From Vandiemenella viatica (Eukaryota; Arthropoda; Insecta; Orthoptera; Morabidae), in the NCBI GenBank assembly GCA_031002005.1, contig JARYHS010013630.1:25325112-25389111 (forward strand): DNA of 64,000 bases. Direction: 5' to 3'. Below the pieces are notes generated by a model. The model was not told where the DNA came from, searched no databases, and worked only from the letters and a program-made list of their open reading frames with translations. Each line of letters opens with the position of its first letter. The stretch's first letter is position 1. A program made the position numbers and the translations under genes. Shown one piece after another: positions 1 through 12,200 of this stretch.

Positions 1-749
1 TTACTCTGTCCACAGCTATAGTTAGGATAGCATGTAGAATATACTGATTAATGATCATTTACCCCAACACCATGGTTGAATTCTAAACAGTTTCAGTGTG
101 CTGCACTGCATTCTTCGAATGTTATCAAAAATTTAATTTCTATCTATCAGATCAAGGTAGTTACAAATTGCAGAGCTAGTGCAACGTGACACTATTAACC
201 ATTCAGGGTTATACATCCATTTTAATCACTGTGTTTTTAAATATGTGTGGCAGCATTAAAGGGAGACTGCATTTTAGAAACTTACAAGTGCTTTAAATAA
301 AAAATCTAAAAAATTGATGGAGGAGATACAAAAATGGCAAAAGAAAATGATGTATAAGAGATTCCTCTTATCTGCAGTGGTTCCTTTTTTTTTTTTTCCT
401 CTTCATGATTGTTAATAATTACTTCTTCTTTTTTTTTTTTTTTTTCAAACCCAATCGAGTCAGCTCTATAACGTAAATATTTTGGCTTTTAGTTTCCTTT
501 TGCTGAGGGGTGCTCTGATTTTAAGGCAAAGTAAATAGTGTTTATTCTAAGGTTTGTATTAAAACTGTGTGAAACTTCATTGCTGAATCACTTCTGAATA
601 AAGTTTTATTAGAAAAACTATGATATGTTGATGATTTAATATTATAAGTCCCATATTACAGTCCTCTTTCAGTAGCATTTGTAGGACTAGAATATTTTAA
701 ATGGGCAGGGGAAGTCAAGTTGGTAGTGTAGCACTAGATCTTTCAAATG
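1..749. other. Intron/upstream sequence, no recognised feature
   Basis: AT-rich sequence with two long T tracts (about 386-398 and 431-446). I see no coding exon, tRNA-like head or terminal repeat. It presumably belongs to the intron upstream of exon A. Confidence 0.5.
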
Positions 750-754
750 TTTTG

Positions 755-1085
755 GGAGCATCCATAAAATACGTGGCCCAGTCTAGGGGAGGGAGGGGGG
801 AGTTTCCAAGCCAGGCCAAGTAGCTTTCCATTTGTATTACTTGTCACAGTTAAAATGAGGCACAGTACACACAACAGCATGTGAATATTTATTTCCATAA
901 TTTAATGATCTCCGTATGAAATTTATATGATAGTCTGACAAAATGTATTCTGGAACCAATAGGAGAAAAAGCTATATACTACATGGGGGGAGGGGGTATG
1001 AGGCAAAAGCCACATCGGGCTATGTGGGAGGGAAAGAGGTATAACAGGAGGCTAAAATGGAGCTACATGGTTTATGGACACTCCA
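755..1085. mobile_element. 'TACGTGG' MITE, copy 1
   Basis: A short non-autonomous element whose ends are inverted repeats: the left end reads gcatccataaaatacgtggc, and the right end reversed reads gtgtccataaaccatgtagc. The inside holds G-runs and a second 'ctatgtggga' block. Flanks TTTTG (750-754) and (A)TTTTG (1085-1090) could be the target duplication. A second, better preserved copy is at 33541-33886. No coding capacity. Superfamily unknown. Confidence 0.6.
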
Positions 1086-1139
1086 TTTTGATGGTGAACC
1101 ATAAAATGGTGCTAAGTGAGGTAAAAAATTTGTATTTGA

Positions 1140-2195
1140 TAAAAAGGTGATTTGCTGGGTAGAAAGCAAAAATTTAGGGTAGCAAATGCAGTATCAAAAG
1201 AAGTAGAGTGAACATGGGAGTTCCACAGGGTAGTGGATTGGGACTATTGCTATTTGTTATTCTAATGAATGATTGTGTTAATGGTTTTACTCTCAGAAGT
1301 TAAATTGTTTGCAGACGGCATAATGTTATATAAAAGGATCAAAATGGTAGAATACTGTAAACAGCTTCAGGGTGATCTAGATAGGATAAACTAGCTGTTT
1401 GAGTCAACATGGGATGAAGATAAATGCAAAGAAGAGCCCGCTTATTAGGTACACAGATAAAAAGCTAAAGGTTGATTATGATTATAAAGCAGAGAAGGAG
1501 CTGCCTATTGAAGACTCTAAATGTAAATACCTCAGCATAACATTTGATAGCAGACTTGACTGGGCAGGACACATTGGACAGGAAGTAGGGAAAGGGTTCA
1601 AAATCCTTCACCTGTTGGAAAGAGTGATGAGGTGATGCACTAGAGAAGCAAGTGAATTGGGGTACAAAACTTTGTTCAGACCAATGCTGGGATATGGTGG
1701 TGTAGTAAGGGACCCACATTTGATTATCAAATACAGGAGTTGGAGGGGGTGCAGAGAAGGGCTGCCAGATTGGAAATTACCGCAAAACACAATCAGTAAG
1801 TAATGTGATAAAGGAGCTGTAGTGGGATTCATTCGAGGATAGAAGGAGGATGAAGTGAGTCATGGGCGTGTACAAGGCATATATTGGTGATGAATCATGG
1901 AAACATATTGGTGGGAAAATTAAGAGAGGTGTGTGGAAGGGTAAAGATGACCATCCATGACCACAAGCTGGCACTTGATTTTGGAAAATTTTCTCTTGTA
2001 GGAAAAGTTGTTAGAGATTGGAATAAAATACCAAGAGAAATGATTAATAATTTACCAAAAACACTAAAAGAATTTAAAGTAAAAATTAGTGAAATGCAAA
2101 ATTAGGTGGGAAGATAAAAGGAGAAAGACGGGTGTGTAGGGAAATTGCTACCGGAGTGTGTGCTCCATCACAATTTTATCAGTTATATAAATTAT
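1140..2195 (+). mobile_element. CR1/L2-like LINE, 5'-truncated copy A
   Basis: A decayed 3' part of a non-LTR retrotransposon. Readable pieces in shifting frames: MGVPQGSGLGLLLFVILMND (RT motif before the catalytic box), INAKKS, YLSITFDSRLDWAGHIG, the NYRKTQSV block, and RDWNKIPREMINNLPKTLKE near the C-terminus. The catalytic FADD box is frameshifted. It ends with the family's 3' stem-loop (ggagtgtgtgctcc, about 2154-2167) followed by catcacaatt. Many stops and frameshifts; inactive. Confidence 0.75.
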
Positions 2196-2199
2196 ATTT

Positions 2200-3037
2200 C
2201 CAAGATGAGATTTTAAGTATTTTTAGTCACTAAACTTATATCATGTATTTTTGTGTGTCAAAGAAAATCCACTACCATTTACTTCTGAATGCAAAAAAAA
2301 AAAAAAAAGCAACATACAAATTTTATTTACAGTTGGGTCATGATGATAGCTTCTTGTAACAATGTGCTATCTGTGACCACTGCATCAATGAAGGGATTGT
2401 TATAATAAAAGGTTAAATAGTGAAAATTCAGAGAATATATTTCCACAGATAGTGGCAGGATAGTGCAGAATCACAAAAACACAAAAATTATACAGTTGAA
2501 GGTTTCCACAACTGGAATGAATAGTTTTCATGCTCCCCATGTTGTGCCAGGTACTAGTATTAAATGCCAACATTTTGGCAGACTTGTTTCAGCCTACTTC
2601 TTGGGCAGAACTGCACTGAGATGTGTTTCACATGGCCTACTAAACATAACTAATTCTCCACCTGGGATATTCAATGTTCTTGATTTGGTACCTTCAGAGG
2701 AGTATTGAAACAATTAACATTACAGTAACAGTGGAATTTGTGCTTCTCATACCCACAAAGGATGTCCCACCAAATTTCCATTGTTGTTAAATATATGTGA
2801 TTTTGTTAATCCGCTGTATTGTAATTTTGTATGTTTTGAGCAGCAGTCCATTTCTGTCCCTGTTCACACATTTAGCTCAGCTGATTAAAAGAATTTGAGT
2901 AATGCAATGTTGGAGAGCTGACATTACAATGAAATGACCTTCAGCATCAGCCTGAAGCAACATAAATTGATCAGTATTGACAAACTTTGATTTAGATTGT
3001 GAGTAATTAATGTACTGTTGCTATGTTCTTTTTTCAG
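2200..3037. other. Intron sequence, nothing recognised
   Basis: Contains an A-run at 2293-2308. A short open frame (2463-2708) shows no family motif and is likely chance. No terminal repeats seen. Confidence 0.45.
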
Positions 3038-3210
3038 ATGTTAAAAACATAAATAACAATCAACTTTTCCAAATAGCCCACACTCTTCTAATGGTGTTGT
3101 ATAGAAGAGACTGCAGACGAAGCTATACTCCTGATAATCATTGGCTAATAAAAGAACTCAGAGTTAGTTCTTTCATCAGTGATTTGGAAAAAGGCAAGAA
3201 AACTACTCAG
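3038..3210 (+). CDS. UBE3B: UBE3B exon A (region before HECT domain)
   Basis: The acceptor is ttttcag ending at 3037; the donor is gtacca at 3211. The first two bases complete a split codon, and the exon ends on a codon boundary. It encodes a helical segment containing [20 protein letters not shown], which corresponds to the '[20 protein letters not shown]' stretch of vertebrate UBE3B just upstream of the HECT domain. The upstream exon is not in the window; 1-3037 contains no further UBE3B-like segment that I can see. Confidence 0.92.
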
Positions 3211-6200
3211 GTACCATTATTATGTGTAGTGTAATTATAAATTTTTTAACATAAGTATTAAATAATAGCATTCCAGAGAAATTTTAGTAGTATATTTAAA
3301 GAATTCTTATAGTAACACATAACACAATGTAAACCATATGCCTGTGATAAGTCTTATTAGAAGCAGAATATTGAGCATTGTGGGTGAGTGTTACCATTTT
3401 GGCCTCTCATTTGGGAGAACGTAGGGTTCGAATCTCCATCTGGTTTCAGTTTTCAGTGATTCCGGAGCCACTGGTAATTCGATGGGCAATGTGGGTTGAA
3501 GCTGTATTGTTTTACAATGAACATTTCGAGGCCATTAAAGATGTAAACTACTTTTATAGTGCAGAGGCTATGATAGTTTGTCAGTACAAGGAAGCATTTA
3601 ACAGTTCTAGTATTAAAACCATAGCTACGATTAGCATTCATTTTTCCCACCTATCTGCAAGTATTAAAAATCTTGAAACTCAAGGTTTGGTGTTGACTGA
3701 TTCTAGTCAGCTAATGAATAAAATCCACCAAATAAACTCCACATTGCCAGAGGTATGCCTGTGTAAACTTAAATTTAAGTTCGAAAATATTTTGAACAAT
3801 AAACCAGGTTTTGGTCCTTTGTGACAAATTAATACTTTTGTTAATGGGACAGGTGAACTTTTTCCAGAAACAATGATTGCTAACACAGCACTCACATACA
3901 AGTAATGCCCAGTTACATCAGTGAATGTAGTCCATATAAAGATCAAAGAAACAATCTCACTATGGAATATTTGGAACAGAACCTGATTTACAAAAATTAA
4001 AAAAAAGTTAAATAATTTTTAATTATTGAATTTATCAATATTTTATTCAATTATGTATTAATTGCAAGCTGATTTTGAAATAAAAGTCTATAAATTACTG
4101 TTTTTATATTATATTATGTTTCATATTTTGACAACTTTTTTTTTTACACTTTTCATGAATATTTTAAGCATTTTTCGTGCTTATTTGCATGCATATTTCT
4201 AGCTTTTTATGTTGCATATAATACGTTCTCTAATGATAACATATAACTCTTATTTTAAATTTGAATCTTGAAACACTGTAAAAATCTGTTCAATGGTTTT
4301 TGTATGATGTTAGATCAAGCATACAATTAGAAAAAACATTCTTGAAACAATAAGTAACCCATAAATAGTTAATCACAACATTTTTTCAGAAATATTTTCA
4401 GTGTACAGATACAGCTGCATTACTGATTTATAATATTGTAGCTCAACAGCAGTGAGGTATTATTTCTGGAAAATAGTAATTACAAAGTAATACGGCATTC
4501 TTTATTCTTTTAATCTTGTAATTGCTGTGTAACAAGATATCTGTAAATATAAATTCCTTTATTTAAATGACGGTTAACATTGAATTGGTTGTAGGTTCTC
4601 CTTCAGAAGATGCCTCATATTATTCCTCATGAAGAGCGGGTGCAACTTTTCCGAAAATATGTAGCCAATGAGAAAGCTGTTTTGGGGCTAACTGAATCGG
4701 CTTGTGCATCCCCTCAGTCAACTTTGATCACAGTACACAGGTATGTGATATATTTTGTACATCCATAATTTTACATATATGTTTAAAGAAGTGGAGATTA
4801 GTGTGCTAAAGTGAATGATTCTACTCTGCCATATCACCAGAAAGGATTAAAGAGAAAAACAAAAAATCCTGAAAGGAAGAGTATGTGTGTATCGCATGCC
4901 TAAAGATAGAAAGATGAATTTGACAAATTTGGATTTAAAATAAGTTAGACCAAAATTGTGTGCTTAATAGCTAGCGTGAAGAGCAAACCAGTAAAATTAA
5001 AATTAGGTCAGCATGTAATTAAAATTGTTCCAAACTTTAAATATCTTGGCAGTGTTATGTCAGCTGATAATAAACTAGTCACAGAAATAAGCAACAGAAT
5101 AAAAATAGGTGCAATCTTCTGTTAATTGATATAATGGGACATAAGTTTTCTTAAGGCAGCAAAAGTATCTTTATATATACCTACCTGCTCCATATTGTAA
5201 CCTATCAATTGGTAGTTGCTACACTGACTAGGATGGACAGCTACCAGATTCAAGCAACTGATATACGAAATTTCTTAGGTTAAATATTGAGAGAGCAGTT
5301 GTGATAAAATCAAAAGCAAATTAGTCCAACTTCAACCAGGACAAAGAAGTATTCTGGATATTTTGGGAGATTCAAGGCTGAAATGGTTTGTAACTTGATG
5401 AGAATGGAGCCAAACAGACTATCTGATGCATATTTAAAAAAAATCAGTAACAAGAAAAAGACCCAGAAGAAGACCATGATATAGCTGGATGAAGCCACAG
5501 TCCAGAGTGGAAGAAGATACTGGAAAAAATTTGTAGCAAAACAATAGATTATGGAAGAAGCTTGTTCAGTACCACACGCAACCCTCTGGAGTGTATAATT
5601 GATGATGAATATGTTGAAATTTTTAATAGAACTCAAACTATGTGGGAGATACAGATTCTGATTTTGCAATATATTTGTGTCTGCAGAGATTAAAAAAAAA
5701 TTAAAAAAATAGATGTGTAACAAAAATATGGGTTTAATTTTTCTTTAGTCCTGCTATGTGTCCTTGTATCCGGTTTGGAACTGATGTCATGTATATCTGT
5801 CCTATGAATATAGCATTATGGATGAGCGGTAACACTTTTTCCTCACATTTGGGAGGATGCAGGTTCAAATCACCATCCAGGCATCCAGATTCCAGTTTCC
5901 GATGGTTTACTGAAATCTTTCCATGTGATTGCTGGGATGGTTCTTTCAAAAGGCCATTGCTTAATTCCTTCCTATTCCCTGCCTCCAGTTTTTTTCCCAC
6001 CTTTAATGAACTCGATGTTGACGAGGTGTGAGGCCATTAGCATCAGCTAAGAATAAGCTAGAATCACATTCTTGATATGTTGGCTGGAATGCCAGAGTTT
6101 CAGGGTTTATATGAGTTTGCATCAACTTTTGTTTGTTTATGTAGTGAGTAGTTTGTTTTGAGAACCATGTTGATTCTTGTTTCTTAAAAATATTAATGTA

Positions 6201-9200
6201 TTGTGTGTGTATTTTTTAGTCTTTTACTGAACATCATTTCTTCCTACTATTTCAGTCGTATTAGTGGTTTGTTTATTTTTGACAGTCTGTACTGTGGATA
6301 TGTTTCACAAATTCCGAGTGCTCAAGTTTTATTTATTCAATTTATGATATGTCGTTTAGTTTGTCTACTATCTTTTTTGTGTACACTCTTTTGTGGCTAT
6401 TATAACTTTAACATCTGTTTAAAATTTTGGTCTTTTTTACCACAAATCTTATTTACTGGTCATTTACGATTGAATGGATGGTTTTGACGACTGTGTCATC
6501 TACCCTGTTGTTCAAAGTTTCTAGTTTATCTGTAGCGAACGCAGTTGTTCGCTTGGCTCAAAAGTTACGTATTTGTTAATTATGAAATGAGGATGGCAAG
6601 TTGCATGTAAAGAAACTAGACAGAGGCATCAACTGAGGATTTAGAATGCTGACAATTAGTAAAAAGTGTGTAATGGTCAGGCAAAGTAGGGCAGATGACC
6701 GCATTGATTAGCCTCGTCATTGGTCTACCATTTGCCCCTCCACTTTGGGACCGTAGCGGGAGGTTGAGTAAAAATCTCTGCGCAGGCATCAAAGGGTGTC
6801 TTGTCTCATCGTGTCTTATCTTCATCATTCAGTCAGAGCCAGCAACAGCCAGAGCAGAGAGAACGCAGATGTCGAGTCACCTTCCGGCGACCTAGGCCGT
6901 GGGGTGGCGCCACACACGAAGAAGATGGGCAACTTCTAATGGGTTGGCTCTACTGTAGGTTACAATTGGACATGGAAAGCCATTGTTAAATCATAGATAG
7001 GGAGCTAGGGTCCTGCATATTGCCTAGAACTGGGGATATCTGGGCTAGATAATCATCCACAGTCGCAGACGCGCTTGTCATTCTCAAAGTAAATGTCACA
7101 CTCATGCAGTCATAATACACAGTCCAGTCACATTGATGTGACCACCACCTACTTTTGACGTCAACGTGAAATAACCAATCACAGAAGGCAGGTGGCAGCA
7201 CATTACAGTGGAGTGTATATAAAGGATGTCCTAGGGCAACAGAAAGCATTTCAATCATTGGCGTAATGCAGAAACGTACCGATTTATCTGACGTCCAAAA
7301 GGGCATGATTATTGGCTTTCGGACCAAGGGTGGAAGCATTTGAAAACAGCTAATTTTGTGAACTGTTCACGTGCCGCCGTGGTGAAAGTATACCGTGCAT
7401 GGCAAAATGGCACTATTCAAAATCAGCGGCGTGGAATATGTGGTGCACCAAGGGCTATGATGACAGAGGCGAACGATGGCTACAGAGATGCATACGGGCA
7501 AATAGACGTGCAACTGTTGAGCAACTGACTGCCCAGATGAACCAAGGGGCTACCAAGAGTGTATCCTCAACAATGGCTCAGCGAACGTTACTGAGCATGG
7601 GCCTCCGCAGCAGACACCTGGTTAATGCACCTATGCTGACTGCTGCTCATCGGCGATGAAGGCTGGAATTCGCATGCCAGTACCACAACTGGACATTCAC
7701 AGAGTGGCGACAGGTGGCTTTTTCCGATGAATCACGTTTTATGCTCCATCGGACAGATGGACGTTGGCGCATACGGCGTGAAACGTCTGAAAGCAAACAC
7801 CCTGCAACAATTGCCGGAAGGATCCAGCGTGGAGGAGGGAGCATTATGGTTTGGGGAATGTTTTCCTGGCATTCACTGAGTGAACTAATCATTGTGGAAG
7901 GCACAATGGATCAGCACAAGTACGTATCTGTCCTTGCGGACCATGTCCACCCCTACATGCGAATAATTTTACCTCAGAATGATGGCATCTACCTGTAGGA
8001 CAATGCGAGGTGTTATACAGCTCGCAGTGTATGTGCGTGGTTTGAAGAGCACCAGGATGAGTTTACCTTACTCCCCTGGCCAGCAAACTCGCCGGATTTA
8101 AACCCAATCGAGAATCTGTGGGACCACCTCGATCGGGTTGTTCGCGCCATGGATCCTCAACCGCGTAATCTAGTGCAGCTGGCCGCGGCACTGGAGTCGG
8201 CATGGCTCAACATCCCAGTGAACACCTTCAGAAACATAATTGACTCTCTTCCTGCATGCCTCACAGTGGTCTGCTCTGCCAAAGGCGGTTATTCTGGTTT
8301 TTGAGAGGTGGTCACATTAATGTGACTGGACTGTGTATAATGAACCTATTTTCGATATTCAACTATGTCATAGCAGGATGAAGGAAAGTTGCACAATAGC
8401 ACCTTACATTGTAAACTGTAATTAGCAGTACTCCTAGTGTATGCCATTTGTATATTTTATACAGCACTTTGTCGTGATAGTAAATAGTGTGCATATCACT
8501 TGTTTACAAAATCTTTCACCCCGATGATCCTACCACGAATGTCTCACTGCGATCCCAGATCGACTTTTATGATCGATCTTCACCTGTTCGCTCAGTCCTG
8601 TCTTCGAATTTGGCCAAGTCTCCGCTCGGCCTACCAGATTCACCATAAGTCTCCACAGATTTACCGGTGTCCAGATGGTGGCACTACACATCTGGAATGA
8701 GCATTCATGAGTATCTATGATATACTGATGTCCAAGAAATATAAATGTGTCTCATTTCTGAAATGATTTTGTTCTGCAGCATATTTATAGCTTGGTGTAA
8801 TTTTATTCTGCTTCACTGATGAGACAAATTTTACCTGAAATTTATCTGCACCAAGAAATAATATTTCAACCTTCATGGGAGATTTTTTCCTTGAATAATT
8901 TTCTGTGTGGCCTATAAATATGTTAACCCATGTTCAGAAGGGGATATTTTCTGAGGGAGTAATTTGATACCTCAGACGTGAAACAATAATGGAGATCTTA
9001 TGGTTTATTAGAACTGATGTGGGAAGCAACTGGCTGGTCAAGACTTTGGGAGTAAGCTGTATATTGACCATTATCCTGATGAAAAATTGGTTTGTTGCAA
9101 AGCCAATGTAAGAGGTAGCTTGTAATGCAGGTGGCATAACCCATAACTACATTTTTTTTTTATTTTTTTTTTTACTTCCACACCCATATCACCCGGCATA

Positions 9201-12200
9201 ATAGCCATTTCAAGACCCCTCAAACCCACAGACCTGCAAAAATTCATATACTTTGGTAACTTTCATCTGTGCAGTACAAAAATTGGTAACCAAGAATACA
9301 CTTAATGCAAATGCATGATGCAAAAAATCATAAATAGCAAAGAATTAGTTGAAAATATGGATTGATTGGAAAAGTAAACACATCACTCACCACAGATGAA
9401 TGCAGGAGGGTTGCAGTGAACAAATAAACATGAACACACTTTACAGTATTATGGTATAAACCTAATAATGTTCAGAAGTTAAACATGTAGCAGGGGGATC
9501 AAATGTTTACACACTGAGACTCAGCACTTCTGAAGCCAGAGATGTACAAGGTGTGGATGGGGATGTCAGTGTTTGGGAAAGAAGTAGACAGTCGGTAATT
9601 ATGAGAAAGTATAATATTTTGGCAGGCCATTAAAAAAAACACGGATCAGGAAAAATTAAAGTTAGTTAAAGTTGATGAAAGAGAAGTCACAAGAAGGACA
9701 GTAGTAGCAATGCTGAGAATTTGACAAAGTTAGTTATTAGACTTTTACTAATAAAATTGTAGTACACAGATCTACATTTTTAATTAGCTGGCTTGTCAGG
9801 GAGCGGACTTGTGAGACCCCTCCAATTCCTAAGCTGGACGGCCGGCCCCCACGCAAGCTAACAGGCAAATAGACATTACATATTATAACAAAATCACCCC
9901 AATGGTTAAATTTGCAAGAACTGATAGTGTGTACGCGTGAAGTGAGGATAGCCAATGAAACATAATAATATTTTAAAATAGTTGCTATAATTTCCTTTTA
10001 TGTATCCACATCGCAGACTGACCTAAGAGGGGGTGCTTCTGCAAAATTGGCAATGCTGGGGAGATACCAGGATGATTTGCGTGAACGCTGCATTCCTGGA
10101 CTTACCTGCAGGGACTCAAAGAAGCAACACACGGGTGGCCCAATGGTGGTAGTGAATAGCGAAAGTAGTAGTGTTGTTTATTGTTAACCAATGGTTCTGT
10201 GGTTTGTTCGGCACCAGTGTGACACAGAGCTTCGTATCAAACAACAGTAATGCTTCGAACATGCTTTTTTGTAGACACTGTATACTAGTGCTCGTGATTG
10301 CCCTATAAGCAATGATATTAGATAAAGAATTCTGCTCAAACAATAAACTGAGACTAGTCAGTGCAACAGTGGAAAATATCTTTTCGGGACTCGTGTTTTC
10401 CACTCATGTTTCGTTAAGCGTCAATTGTAATTTTATTTAGAAATCTTGTTAGCATTTGACAAAATGTCCTAATCGTAATTATCTTTTTTTTTAGTGGAGT
10501 TTGATTTAATGTGTGTTTAAATAAATCTCCAAATCAGTTGTTTCAAATCAATTTTTTATTTATGTTTTCAATATTATGAAGTCTTAGTTTACGAATGCAC
10601 CCTTAATAAAAAAAAATTATAAACAATATTTTAATAATATAATAAAAATTTCATATAATAAAATTCTTAATAATAGTCAAATACCGGTAGGTAATACAAA
10701 ATGTAGAAGTATAATGTAGATAGTAACATAGTTTGATAACAATAGAGATGTACAAACCACAGATAGTTATAGTAGTGGAGAGTTGATTAAATGAAGGAGT
10801 GCTAGGCAGTGAAATATGGTTATAGGATGTTCTGCAAAGATATAGGAGTAATTGGTGGAGGGGTTTCAAACTTGTTAGAAAAGACTACAATAGTCCTTCG
10901 GTGTTCATACATCATGGTTATGAGTTATCATTTCTGAACTCACACAAACAAAAAAAAAGAGATATTGGCTACTTACCATAGTGAAAAAATAAATTTAATT
11001 GTGATGGAGCACAAACTCCAGTGGCAATTCCCTTAGTCATATATTTATCCCTTTTTTATATTATTTTTTTAATTATCTTATATAATTTGACTCTTAAATT
11101 CCTCCCCATCTACTTTCGCGATTTACAAATTTTAATTTTAAATTCCTTCAGCATTCTCGGTAAATTATTCATCACTTCACTTGGTAGTTTACTCTAGTCT
11201 CTGGCACCGTTACCCACGAAAGATGAAGATGTAACCTTGGGGAGAAACTAAATTCATATTCAGACTTCAGAGGTGAGCGAGGAATGGTTATTGTTGGTGG
11301 TGATTTAAATTTACCAGGTGTCGACTGGGGAGGAAATAAGATTAATAACATAAGGGAACAAAAATTTGCAAATACCTTAGTAAAGGAATGGCACTTTACA
11401 CAATGGTAATGCAGCATACAATGGGACCAAACATGTTGAATAATGTCCTACTAAAGCCTTATGATAAATTTATTGAGTCTCAGATTATAGAAGGTGTAAG
11501 TGATCATGAAGCAGTTTTGATGGATATAAAAGGATTCAGTAAACTTGTGACCAGAATTGAATGTGGCTTTAGGTACAATTTTAAAAATCCACATATTTCA
11601 AAATTGAAAATATATTTTTAAAAATAAGTATTATTGTATATGGTAATGATAAACACAATTACATAATGTTTTAAGAACCTTGTATTTGTTTGTTGAGAAT
11701 GTTGATTACTACTTTTTTTTTTAGTGAAATTTCATTTTTCTGTAACGTAGATAGCTTATTCATCTACACTAAGTCTGTAAATTGTACATGCCGCTAGTAA
11801 TCTGTAATCATCTTTATTATGAAAATATGGGAGAGCCACAGGGTAGTGTATTGGGACCATTGCTGTTCATAATTCTAATGAATGACTGTGTTGATAAGTT
11901 ACAGTCAGAGTCTAGGTATTTTGCAGATGATATAATGGTATACAATAGGATCAAAACAGGTGAAGACTGTGAACAACTCCAAGGTGACCTGGATAGAATA
12001 TCTAACTGGGTTGGTCAGCACGGAATAAAGATAAATGCCAAGAAAAGTCAGGTTATTAGGTACACAGGTTAATTACAATTATAGAGTGGGGTCAGAATTG
12101 CTTGTTGAAAGCTTAAAGTGTAAATATCTTGGCATAACATTTGATAACAAACTCTATTGGGCAGAGCATATTGGGCAGGTGGGGAAAGGTTACAAAATCC

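Noticed and set aside
3378..3824. 148-codon + strand open frame
   Set aside because: Its start lies in a SINE head, the sequence matches no family, and it sits inside a UBE3B intron. Likely chance.
5310..5723. 137-codon minus-strand frame with hydrophobic stretches
   Set aside because: It overlaps an RTE-like LINE relic that reads on the + strand; the hydrophobicity comes from A/T-rich antisense.
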